Assembly: GCA_001970855.1 (NCBI GenBank)
Contig: LSSN01005880.1
Span: 1 to 10,746, forward strand
Direction of reading: 5' to 3'
DNA from: Smittium culicis
Lineage: Eukaryota > Kickxellomycota > Harpellomycetes > Harpellales > Legeriomycetaceae
DNA length: 10,746 bases
Under the pieces are notes generated by a model that saw nothing but the letters and a program-made list of their open reading frames with translations, was not told the origin of the DNA and ran no database searches. Shown piece after piece: positions 1 to 8,080 of this stretch; position 1 is the stretch's first letter, and every line of letters begins with the position of its first letter. Position numbers and translations under genes: made by a program.

Positions 1-609
1 AACCAATAGAGTTTATCCAGCTACAATCAAATCCAAGCCAATAATGTATACATGAGCCATCAAAAACAAAAGCCGTTTATAAACGAGGAAATCACTTTTA
101 TGCAAAATAAGCCTAGCATTAAAAAATTCCCTTAGTAACTAATTGCCCAGATATCGAATTTAGCATCCTATCACTAACGATAATAAACCTTATTCGCCCT
201 TAGCAATTATACTTTTTTGAAATTATGTCCAATTATTAAGCTTATCTTTTGAAATTTGACAATTGCATAAAATAGTTGATTTGATTAAGCTAGTTAAATA
301 AATTTAGAAAATTACCATATATTATAGTTACTCATTACTTGCTAAGCTCTATATGATATTCAGATAATCATTCAAGCCAGAATCATAATAGAACTATTTG
401 TTGAGTTTAATCTGGCTAGCTAAGCAAAATCTATTTGGTACTCGTTTACAAATTTGTATACTTTTCTAACTTAATTATTAATTACACGGGAATTTATTCA
501 CCAATCAATACATAACTACAGGATAATAACCCAATGATCTTATGGACAATTGACACTTCTATTAAGTTCTTGACGATTCTTAGATTCGTGTATGCCTTTA
601 TCTAAATAC
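1..609. other. AT-rich non-coding flank, no gene seen
   Basis: No open frame of useful length and no RNA gene could be recognised on either strand. The one regular structure is a 7-bp inverted repeat, AGCCAGA at 375-381 and TCTGGCT at 411-417, with a 29-base loop; this is within chance expectation. The right edge is set by the TTAA at 610-613 that borders the first MITE copy. Base composition is AT-rich but less extreme than the desert after 3865. Confidence 0.6.
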
Positions 610-613
610 TTAA

Positions 614-1051
614 ACCTTTCAAGGGCGCTAGACTATTTTTTATATTCAAAATATGGGGGATTCTGAACGAAGAGAGCACTTTGTTGATGTTTAATACTAT
701 TGGCTTGGACAATAAAAAATGTAAATATTATTGGCGGCATTGGAAATGTATTTCGTTTTTTCTATTTATTCTTTTAATTGTGAAATTTTAATTTACTAAA
801 AAAAAGCGCCGATTTTACTCATTGGCTATAATTTTTTAATTCAAATTTACACACTGCAACACTTATCACTATAAAATAACTCCTTTTTAAAGAATCTCCC
901 GTATAGTCAACTGTGTTACGTTATAATACTAAAATTTCGAGGCCTTAAAAAATATTGGCTAATTGTATTTTAATGGCGAATAAAAAATTTACATATAATC
1001 ATAAACGAATCAATAAATTCATCATTTTTAGGTGAGTTGGATGGGAAAGCG
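614..1051 (+). mobile_element. piggyBac-type MITE copy A, split by a nested element
   Basis: This is a non-autonomous DNA transposon relic with no coding capacity. It begins ACCTTTCAAGGGCGCTAGAC and ends GATGGGAAAGCG, and is flanked by TTAA at 610-613 and 1052-1055. TTAA duplication with a CCC-type end is the signature of the piggyBac superfamily. The body is interrupted after about position 651 and resumes at 904 with the family sequence TATAGTCAACTGTG. Subtracting the 250 inserted bases leaves 188 bp, exactly the length of the other copies. It belongs to the subfamily of B, E, F and G. Its right TTAA is also the left TTAA of copy B. The assignment to piggyBac rests on ends and target duplication only, since no transposase is present. 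Confidence 0.8.
654..901. mobile_element. Nested 248-bp TIR element inside MITE copy A
   Basis: A short element with imperfect inverted ends: the left end TGGGGGATTCT and the right end AGAATCTCCCG match at 9 of 11 positions when one is reversed and complemented. TA (or TAT) is present on both sides, at 652-653 and 902-903. Deleting the element and one TA restores the AAATATAG-C-AACT stretch seen uninterrupted in sister copies B and E, so the boundaries are supported by an internal empty-site comparison. It has no open frame, so it is a MITE. The TA duplication would suit Tc1/mariner-type transposition, but the end sequence is not one I recognise. The same end motif occurs in the element at 1248-1439. 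Confidence 0.7.
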
Positions 1052-1055
1052 TTAA

Positions 1056-1242
1056 CCCTTTCGCGGGCGGTAGACTATTTTAGATCCTCTAAATATAGCC
1101 AATTATGACCATTAAAATACTTTAATTCTGAGACCTTAAGAATTATTGGCATAACGCAAAATAAAAGCAAATAATGGATTTGCTGATAAATCATAAAAGA
1201 ATCAATGAATTGATTTTTTCAAAGAATTTGGACGGGAAAGGG
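1056..1242 (+). mobile_element. piggyBac-type MITE copy B, intact ends
   Basis: This 187-bp copy has one of the cleanest sets of termini in the window. It starts CCCTTTCGCGGGCGG, ends ACGGGAAAGGG, and has perfect TTAA on both sides (1052-1055 and 1243-1246). Inside are two short inverted repeats that recur in other copies: GCAAAT at 1167-1172 with ATTTGC at 1178-1183, and AATCAA with TTGATT near the 3' end. It encodes nothing; a short open frame crossing its right edge is incidental. It is joined to copy A through one shared TTAA, and is followed one base after its right TTAA by a second TIR element. Confidence 0.85.
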
Positions 1243-1247
1243 TTAAA

Positions 1248-1439
1248 TGGGAGATTATTTGGAGGAGCGGAACTTTTGACATCAAGTCTTTCCTACTTTG
1301 CAGCATTACTTTTAAATATAATTCAATTTAGAGTTTATCATCGAATGGTTTGCTTGATACAACCAATAGTTTACCTTAATTCATATTAGCAAATAGAATT
1401 TATAATAAAAAAAGTTCCGCTTCTCCGAAGAATATCCCA
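1248..1439. mobile_element. Short element with ~29-bp TIRs (second family)
   Basis: The left end (1249-1277) and right end (about 1411-1438) form an imperfect inverted repeat of about 29 bp. The best part is AGCGGAACTTTT on the left against AAAAGTTCCGCT on the right, a perfect match. The outermost bases, TGGGAGATT and its counterpart AATATCCCA, resemble the ends of the nested element at 654-901, so the two probably belong to one family. A possible target duplication AAAT occurs at 1245-1248 and 1439-1442, but A/T-rich flanks make this weak. There is no transposase. A 71-codon open frame that crosses it is judged spurious because it begins inside MITE B and spans unrelated elements. Confidence 0.6.
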
Positions 1440-1662
1440 AATATAAGTTCCAAACTCCAAACCTGATAGTTATCTATCTGACTTTACTGAAATAACCTGA
1501 TTTAAGAACAAAATACGCCTAGCTCTCGAAAGTTTTTTTTTTTTAGCAGTCCTAATTTACCTTAGAGTGACGGGTATTTTCTTCAAAAAGATCTAAATAA
1601 AATAGCTGATAAAAAATAACTTAAATTTTTATAACCATAAAACTTAACATTTCACATCATTA
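1440..1662. other. Unassigned AT-rich spacer between elements
   Basis: No gene or element could be assigned. It contains a run of 12 T at 1533-1544 and a weak likeness to the second TIR family's end near 1574 (CGGGTATTTTCTTC) for which no inverted partner was found. Confidence 0.4.
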
Positions 1663-1851
1663 TCCTTTCTTGGGCGGCAGGCTGTTATTGACCTACGAAA
1701 ACTACCCAACTGGATTTGATATAAATAATTTAGTTCCGAAAAATTAAATAATATTGGTTTCATGTAGAATAATAGCAAATAATAAAACTAGTTATAAACC
1801 ATAAACGTATTATTAAAAATGTTTTTTTTAAGAGCGTTGAACTGGAAAGAG
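1663..1851 (+). mobile_element. piggyBac-type MITE copy C (divergent subfamily)
   Basis: A 189-bp copy that begins TCCTTTCTTGGGCGG and ends CTGGAAAGAG. The right flank is TTAA (1852-1855); the left flank is ATTA (1659-1662), so that side is either mutated or a variant target. It carries the GACCTACGAAAA block after its 5' end, where copies B, E and F have GGCCCNCNAAATA or a close relative of it; copies D and H share this form. The end sequence TTGGGCGG is shared with D. No coding content is present. Ends and length support the call, although internal identity to B is visibly lower than between B and E. Confidence 0.75.
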
Positions 1852-1855
1852 TTAA

Positions 1856-1884
1856 TCCTTTCGGAGAGCACTTTTTTTTTTTTT
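1856..1884 (+). mobile_element. Probable 5' fragment of another MITE copy
   Basis: Directly after the TTAA that closes copy C, the bases TCCTTTCGGAGAGCAC look like another MITE 5' end, then run into 13 T at 1872-1884. The rest of a copy is not recognisable downstream, so this would be a truncated or badly decayed element chained to C. It is short, and chance similarity cannot be excluded. Confidence 0.35.
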
Positions 1885-2000
1885 ACCACGTAACTTTATT
1901 GGTACGATAAAAATAATAGAAAATACGCGGTAAATAAACTAAAAAAATAGAAATTCGGTGCAAGGCATAAAAAAACTAATATTCTAATACTAATAAATTC

Positions 2001-2404
2001 CTCTGCCGGTCTACCGGCTGCGTACCTAAAGGGAAATGGGATCAATCTACCAACCGAAAGATCCGCCCAGGTATTGCTTCATGTAGGCTGGATGACTGAA
2101 GTTACAAGCAGCTATGGAATTAAGCTCGTTCCAACAAAATTGAATTCGTTGAGATCATTGAGCTCCTAGTCAGAGCCTACATCTAACAGGACTAATAAAA
2201 AATAGGCTCCTATCCAAACGTGGGAATGATCGACCTGGCTCTCATACAATAAGCTGCTAAACGGCTGAGTTCCGTAATGCTGTCGAACGCTGGACTTGTG
2301 CACAGGGACTGTCTCAAGCTGTGCTAAACGAATTGGTTCCTCCTGTTTCTAGATGATCCTCCTCTGGTACTGCTGTCCTCGGAGAAAACTTAATTTTTTT
2401 TTTT
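2001..2404 (+). mobile_element. GC-richer insert ending in oligo-T, unidentified retroelement/SINE-like
   Basis: About 390 bases of near-balanced composition stand out sharply against AT-rich DNA on both sides. It opens with a perfect 6-bp-arm palindrome (GCCGGT at 2005-2010, ACCGGC at 2013-2018) and ends at a run of 11 T (2394-2404). On the plus strand a frame is open from 1951 to 2166 without an early ATG; after about 2002 it reads like protein (for example PTERSAQVLLHVGW) and then meets TAG at 2167. On the minus strand another frame covering roughly 2395-2255 reads PEEDHLETGGTNSF with stops. Neither was recognised. The block could be a SINE ended by a Pol III-type T run, or a fragment of a retrotransposon coding region. 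No convincing A or B box was found, and strand is a guess. Confidence 0.4.
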
Positions 2405-2514
2405 GTTTCCAAAAATCACCTCTCATAAATTATATAAATTATACGGGATTCTTTTGAGGGCCAAATCATTTACTGTTAATTTTTTCATTAGCTTCAAATT
2501 TATTTTTGCATATG

Positions 2515-2702
2515 CCCTTTCCCACCCAACGCTGTTTGAAAAAAATGAATTAATTGATTCGTATATGATTTATAACTAAAATATTTATTTGTTGATTTTC
2601 TATTAATTACCAATTATTGATTTATTCTCGGAATTGATTATCTAAAAAGTATTCAGTTGGCTAAATTTGGTAGATCAAAAACATTCTACCGCCCAAGAAG
2701 AG
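2515..2702 (-). mobile_element. piggyBac-type MITE copy D (reverse)
   Basis: A reverse-oriented 188-bp copy. On the plus strand it starts CCCTTTCCCACCCAAC (the family 3' end inverted) and finishes TACCGCCCAAGAAGAG (the 5' end inverted), with TTAA at 2703-2706. The opposite flank is TATG rather than TTAA, so that side has changed or the target was atypical. Read on its own strand it has TTTTTGATCTACCAAA followed by TTTAGCCAACTG, the divergent-subfamily version shared with H and, more loosely, C. It faces copy E head to head, 19 bases apart. No coding content. Confidence 0.75.
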
Positions 2703-2721
2703 TTAAATTCAACTTGAATAA

Positions 2722-2910
2722 CCCTTTCCCGGGCGGTAGACTATTTTTGGCCCACCAGATATAGCTAACTGTGTTCAATTAAAATGCTTTAATTCCGAGT
2801 CTCTAAAAAATATTGGTATGTTATAGAATAACAGCAAATAATAAATTTGCTTATAAATCATGGTCGAATCGTATAATTGATTTTTTTAAAGAGTGTTGGA
2901 CGGGAAAGGG
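2722..2910 (+). mobile_element. piggyBac-type MITE copy E with ATAA on both sides
   Basis: A 189-bp copy with excellent ends: CCCTTTCCCGGGCGG at the start and ACGGGAAAGGG at the finish, giving a 10-bp terminal inverted repeat CCCTTTCCCG/CGGGAAAGGG that is perfect. Both flanks are ATAA (2718-2721 and 2911-2914) instead of TTAA, suggesting insertion into a variant target. It carries the inner hairpin GCAAAT/ATTTGC (2834-2839 and 2845-2850). It is in the same subfamily as A, B, F and G. Non-coding. Confidence 0.85.
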
Positions 2911-3035
2911 ATAACTTATAAAATTTATTGTATAGTACAGCCAATAAAACTACTTTGTTATTATCAGCAATTAAATTTTCATGGGAAAAATGCTCCACTC
3001 ATCCATTGAATTTTTTTTTTGACAGAGTTTATTAT

Positions 3036-3225
3036 CCCTTTCACGGACGGTAGATTATTTTTGGCCCTCTAATTATAGCCAATTATCATAAATAAAATAT
3101 CTTTAATTTCGAGACCCTAAAAAACATTCTTATATTGTAAAACATCAGCAAATAATAGATTTGCTTTTAAATCATAAACGAATCAATAAGTTGTTTTTTT
3201 TTAAAGAGTGTTAAACGGGAAAGGG
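3036..3225 (+). mobile_element. piggyBac-type MITE copy F
   Basis: A 190-bp copy that begins CCCTTTCACGGACGGTAGA and ends AACGGGAAAGGG. The right flank is TTAA (3226-3229) and the left is TTAT (3032-3035), one base off. G-to-A changes at the 5' end relative to E and B are the kind left by decay of CpG or by C-to-T damage on the other strand. The inner hairpin GCAAAT (3148-3153) with ATTTGC (3159-3164) is intact. Non-coding. Confidence 0.82.
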
Positions 3226-3229
3226 TTAA

Positions 3230-3462
3230 ACATAATTAGAAAAGTATACAAAAAACTAATAAAAAATATTTAAAAAGTTAAAAAAATATTAAAAAATAAT
3301 TTTTCAACCAACCCCCCTCCGCCGCTCTAGCAGCTCAATACCCACTGGACATTGGTTCAAGGCTCTCACCCTTTGAATCTCACAATTGTAATTCGTAAAA
3401 CTTGAAAAATACGCTTTCTTATTCTGTATTTTCTAGTATTTTTATAGTATTGGAATATCTAA
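3230..3462. other. Spacer with a GC-richer patch, weakly tRNA-Gln-like
   Basis: Between copies F and G, bases 3305-3383 are C-rich against an AT-rich background. Within it, ATTGGTTCAAGGCTCTC followed by CTTTGAATCTCACAAT recalls the D-arm and anticodon region of eukaryotic tRNA-Gln(UUG), and GGTTCAAGGC resembles a Pol III B box. The anticodon stem does not pair and no acceptor stem is present, so this is not a working tRNA. At best it is a tRNA-derived relic or the head of a SINE fragment; it may be coincidence. Confidence 0.25.
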
Positions 3463-3466
3463 TTAA

Positions 3467-3655
3467 ACCTTTCCCGCCCAACACTCATAAAAAAATCGAA
3501 TTTATTGATTCGTTTATGATTTATAAGCATCTTTATTATTTGTTGTTTTATTACACTAAATCAATAATTGTTAAGGCCTCAGAATTATAGAATCTTATCT
3601 GAGCATAGTTGGTAATACTTTGTAAGCTAAAAATAGTATACCGCCCGCGAAAGGG
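3467..3655 (-). mobile_element. piggyBac-type MITE copy G (reverse), TTAA both sides
   Basis: A reverse 189-bp copy. On the plus strand it runs from ACCTTTCCCGCCCAACACTC to TACCGCCCGCGAAAGGG, with TTAA at 3463-3466 and 3656-3659. Its own-strand 5' end, CCCTTTCGCGGGCGGTA, matches copy B. It is in the B/E/F subfamily. A 62-codon open frame crossing into it from the left is incidental, because it starts in unrelated spacer DNA and then reads through the transposon. Confidence 0.83.
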
Positions 3656-3672
3656 TTAATAAATCGTTTTAA

Positions 3673-3860
3673 CTGGTTTTCGCCGACTAATCTTTGAAAG
3701 CACGATTTACATATTTAGCTTATGAATTTTATTTATAAATATTATTTACCGCTATTTTGAATCAACCAATACTTATTATATTTTCGACATTAAACTACTT
3801 TCATTGACCGCAGTTGGCTACATTCGGTAGATCAAAAGCTGTCTAACACTCATGAAATGG
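3673..3860 (-). mobile_element. piggyBac-type MITE copy H (reverse, heavily decayed)
   Basis: The most degraded copy, yet still exactly 188 bp between TTAA (3669-3672) and TTAT (3861-3864). Its termini have lost the CCCTTTC motif (CTGGTTTTCGCC on one side, CATGAAATGG on the other). The inner block read on its own strand, TTTTGATCTACCGAATGTAG, matches copy D closely, which confirms the identity and places it in the divergent subfamily. It lies 9 bases beyond the right TTAA of copy G. Non-coding. Confidence 0.7.
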
Positions 3861-4588
3861 TTATTAAACTTTTTATTTGCTACACCGCTTTATTAGACAG
3901 CCCTATATTGACTCTGTATTAATTATTCGAGGGAATTTCTTACAGTTAAATTAAAAGTATATTTTTATTAAAATATGTAAGAATTAAACTATCACACTTA
4001 TGAATTCATGGAAATGACAGTATAATTACAGATAACATCATTCTTTTTTTTATATTAGCTTGAAAATTTTATTATATACTACTTGAATTATATTTTTATA
4101 ATAAATACCTTTACACCACTCATCTCGCTAGAAACCAAAATATATTACCACCCTCGGCTTCGCCAAATTACTTAAGAAAAAATATCATGATCATGCCTTG
4201 AAAACTGAGATTATAGATCTCCACTGCGTATATTTTTTCATCTTGCGCCTATTAAATATTAAGCTATATTAATTTTCTTTCCATTTTTTCTACTACCTGT
4301 ATTTTATTATCAACACACAAGCTCTTTAAATAAAATTATTCATAATTATATTTAAAAATTATCAACACAGCATATTTTTTATAGACCATATAAATTAAAT
4401 GTGATTAAACCTTGTTTTGAGATTTTTTTAATATTACTTTTTCACAAGTGAAGATATCTAATATCTAAGAAAAATCTTAAGCCATCGACATTCATAAAAG
4501 TAACCATGCATATTATATTTTGCTTTATTCGATCGTTTCAGAATTCCTGATTTTTATATATCCTAGAAAAAATTTTTATTCTTATAAA

Positions 4589-4663
4589 CTAATATAAAAT
4601 TTAGATAAAGCAATCTAAATGGCCTAATTTATATTTCCTACAGCCATTCAATATAAATTAGTA
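4589..4663. repeat. Two adjacent perfect hairpins in AT-rich DNA
   Basis: The first hairpin pairs ATTTAGAT (4599-4606) with ATCTAAAT (4613-4620) around a 6-base loop. The second pairs CTAATTTATATT (4624-4635) with AATATAAATTAG (4650-4661) around a 14-base loop, a perfect 12-bp stem. The sequence AATATAAAATTTAG just before the first hairpin echoes the right arm of the second, so alternative folding is possible. No function can be assigned. Confidence 0.5.
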
Positions 4664-5882
4664 ATAATACATTTAGAATTGTATATTTTTACATGATAGG
4701 GTACTTATATGGCAAAAAATTTTATTTTCACACAACTTTAAGTAATTTATATCGTTTTTTTTTACTATATAAAAAAAACTCTGACTATTATTTGAATTAT
4801 TAAAAGTACTTCGATCTAAAACCAGCTCATAAGACACATTTCAAGTTTTAGTTTTACTATCAGAATTAGTATCTTTTAATTGATATTGTCTTTTATGATA
4901 TGAATCAGTATTGATTTCATAAAAATAGATGTAATATTAATTTAGCATCCTAATTTTCTCGCAGAGAGTGTATTTATTGAATATAAACTCCTTTACTTTA
5001 TAAAATACTTTTAAGAATTTTTTTCCATGGATCTTTGATTTAATTGTGTGTGATTTTAGTTATAAATAGGGAATAATTAAAACGGCCCATATGACTTTTA
5101 ATGTGTAAAAATTATAGGTACATTTCTATCAGGAGCTGTTGAATCATTTAATTAAACTATTTAAAATATCAAATTCTCGTATAATTTTTATTTATCTAAA
5201 ATACATAACTATAATACTAATGATAAACTGATCATATTTCCTGTTTTTTGATAACCAATAAAAAATATTTACAAATCTAATAAAAGCTAAAAATATTCAT
5301 GTTATTATTTTGTATAATTCAATATTTTCGATTAGAGTTTATGAATTTACAAGTACAGCTTGACGAATAATAATTAAGATTATATACCATACTCTGAAAT
5401 AAATTAATAAGAACCAAAAAAAAATTACGAGGATATTTTTTAGCATATGTATAATTTATTTTAAAGACTTAAATGTATATTAAGCCGATTTCGTATAAAA
5501 TAGAAAATGAAGCTGGTGATAATTTCTAAGACTTTGAAATTAAATAAAATAATTTCTACTGGAATTCTTTATATATTGAGATTCTAATTGTGATTAAAAT
5601 TTTACAAGTTTTAAAAAAATTAAGCAAGTTAAATCGATATGAAAAATATCTTAATAAACTCACCCTTCTGAGAGTACCTAATTAGTGTTGAATAAATATT
5701 AAACTCTTGAAAAAATATCGACTTTTTTAAAAATTTCACTCATAACATAAAATCACAGCTTCAAACTACATACATTATATAGATATCTAAAAAAAAAATG
5801 TTATTTAAAAATGGAAGAAGCATAAAATATTTATGTTTTAATTACTCATTCGATATAAAAAACCCTTTTAAATTTTATTAGC

Positions 5883-5900
5883 CTATAAAATATTTTATAG
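5883..5900. repeat. Perfect 18-bp AT palindrome
   Basis: CTATAAAAT is followed directly by its exact reverse complement ATTTTATAG. A cruciform or a dimeric protein site is possible, but palindromes of this sort are not rare in DNA this AT-rich. Confidence 0.5.
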
Positions 5901-8038
5901 TATATACATAACTTATAATATAATATTTTTATTATTATTGTAAATATATCAATCCAAAGATATATTTTCGGTTTTATGATTAGAACCCATCAAAAAAAAT
6001 ACGTTTCAAATCCCGAAATTCCAATACAATTATTAGCCATGTGTAATATCTACAAGAAATATGGCACACCAGGGTAAAAAATTAGTATATTTTTTTTAAA
6101 TCTAAAGTTAAAGATGTTTTAAATTTTACAATATAATCTATCTGTGTATATTATTACACAAAATGGTCAAAAATAAAATTAAATAGTTATTCTAATTATA
6201 GAACCACTGGAATTAATAAAGCCTCTTAACGATTACCAACGAACATAAAACGGCTTACACTTATCTTTTTTATCGTTTTATAACGGCAGTTTAAATATTC
6301 AAAAAATTCTTACAAGGTTTAGGCTCATTAAAAGTGTAATAATATTCCTTTTTTAGAAAACCTTTTCTTTATCATAATTTAAAATATTTGAATTATGTTT
6401 TTCAAAAAAATTAGAAATTATAAAAAAGTTATAGCACTACACGATCTAAAAAGCTTTCTATGATGTTGATTTTTTATTTTATATATACGATCATATTTTT
6501 TCTGAAAATATTACAGGTAAAAATATACTCAAAGCTCAGAGTTAAAACCTCTCCCAAACAGATTATATATAACTTATAGAAATGATCATTTTGGCACATA
6601 AGTTTGGAGGAATGTAATTTTATCCTTCTTTTAACTTTTGAAATAATTTCTATTTATAATCTTATACTAAGTTTGTATTTTAGATGAAAATCCTAATCTA
6701 AAAAATATGAAATAACTAACATATATCAATTCAAAATTTATTAACAATTAAAATTTTTATAAAAAAAATTTAATATAACTTCAAGTAATAATAAATACTT
6801 TTTTCCAAAAAATGTATTTTTTTTTAGTTATAATAATCTTTCTAAAAAATAATTTGTAGATTATTTTGAAGGGAAGAATATTTTCTGCTAAACTTTTTAT
6901 ATTTTAAGAAACACTGGATAAAACATCGATTAATCTTATATTTCAATCATTTTATTTTTCAAATAAGTGATAAAAATTAAAATGATTATTGAGAGTGGGA
7001 AATTTTATATGAAAATATTTTCAGAGCTCAAAAAATTATCTTTATTTATCACTGAGTTTGAAAAGATTCGTTTTTTTAAATAATTTATTTAACCAAAACC
7101 CCTTTGAAAAATTAGATACATTATTTTAATATGAAATAAAAATTTTTATACAAGTGAAAAAATGTATACTATTCTTTTAATTTTATATAAATTAATAATA
7201 AATTAAAAAATGGTGTTTATTCTTTTGAATAATTGCAATATAATAGTAACCTAAATTTAGAATTTCTGGAGGAAAGTACTCTATTTACGAATGTAAAAGT
7301 CGAAGCTACACTAAAAAAAATAATAAACACACTATAAATTTATAATAATGACAAAAAACAAATAAAAATAGTAAATAATCAAAACTAAGTATCTCAATAT
7401 ACCTTAATATCAATTAAATTGAAAATTATTATAATGAAATCCTGATTATAAACACAATATCATACAATAAAAAAAATTTCTATATGTACATATTATTAAA
7501 TGGGTTGATATTTATTTTTCAAATATTAATTTAAGTACAAAATAAAATTATTTTTCAGTCCTAATAAATACTTAAAACCTTAGAAATATTTAAAATAATA
7601 TATATTTTTTTGTCATTTCCAACTAAATCTGAACCTACCATGAAAATCATAGAACTATAAAAAACCTCAAAATTATATTATTGCATAAATGCATAGTCAA
7701 TTTTCATATAGTTATTGATATATTATTACTTAAATTAATGATTTTTAAAATATTATATACTAATTGGTAAAAAATAGCTAGTTTATATACCAAATATTGT
7801 ATTTTTTTCATTCTTCAATTTTTATAAAAATTTTTTTGACTAAAATATATGGATACTTTTTTATAAAATATGAATGAATTTATTGTTAAATATATAACTA
7901 CTACTATATTACCAGATAGTATATAAAGGTATAATTAGAGCGTAAAAGATAATAATAAAAGATAAAATCAAATTTCTGAATATATACTATATAAAAAAAT
8001 ATTAATTTGCCATTTCGGATTTTCATAAATGTAGATAG

Positions 8039-8080
8039 TTAATGTATTTGACAGAATAAAATCGATATACTATACATTAA
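8039..8080. repeat. Inverted repeat, 9-bp arms
   Basis: TTAATGTAT (8039-8047) and ATACATTAA (8072-8080) are perfect complements separated by 24 bases. There is no following T run or coding context that would make it a terminator. Confidence 0.4.

Noticed and set aside
183..280. A further decayed reverse MITE starting near AAACCTTATTCGCCC
   Set aside because: The first 15 bases resemble the family end but the following sequence does not align and no matching other end was found about 188 bp away.
1041..1246. GGGTTA motifs suggesting telomeric repeats
   Set aside because: They occur singly at the ends of MITE copies, as part of GAAAGGG plus TTAA, and never in tandem.
1174..1389. A 71-codon plus-strand open frame
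   Set aside because: It begins inside MITE B, crosses its end and runs through most of the next element. It has no recognisable domain and its length is explained by the slightly higher GC there.
2441..2464. Another end of the second TIR family (CGGGATTCTTTTGAGGG)
   Set aside because: It is similar to the end motif but lacks an inverted partner within a plausible distance.
2515..2910. Copies D and E as a recent inverted duplication
   Set aside because: They belong to different subfamilies and differ at many positions, so a recent fold-back origin does not fit.
3402..3590. A 62-codon plus-strand open frame
   Set aside because: It starts in spacer DNA and reads into the reverse MITE copy G; the composition is that of translated AT-rich DNA.
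614..3860. Regularly recurring similar units suggesting a CRISPR or satellite array
   Set aside because: The units are 188 bp, occur in both orientations with irregular spacing, and have transposon ends with target duplications.
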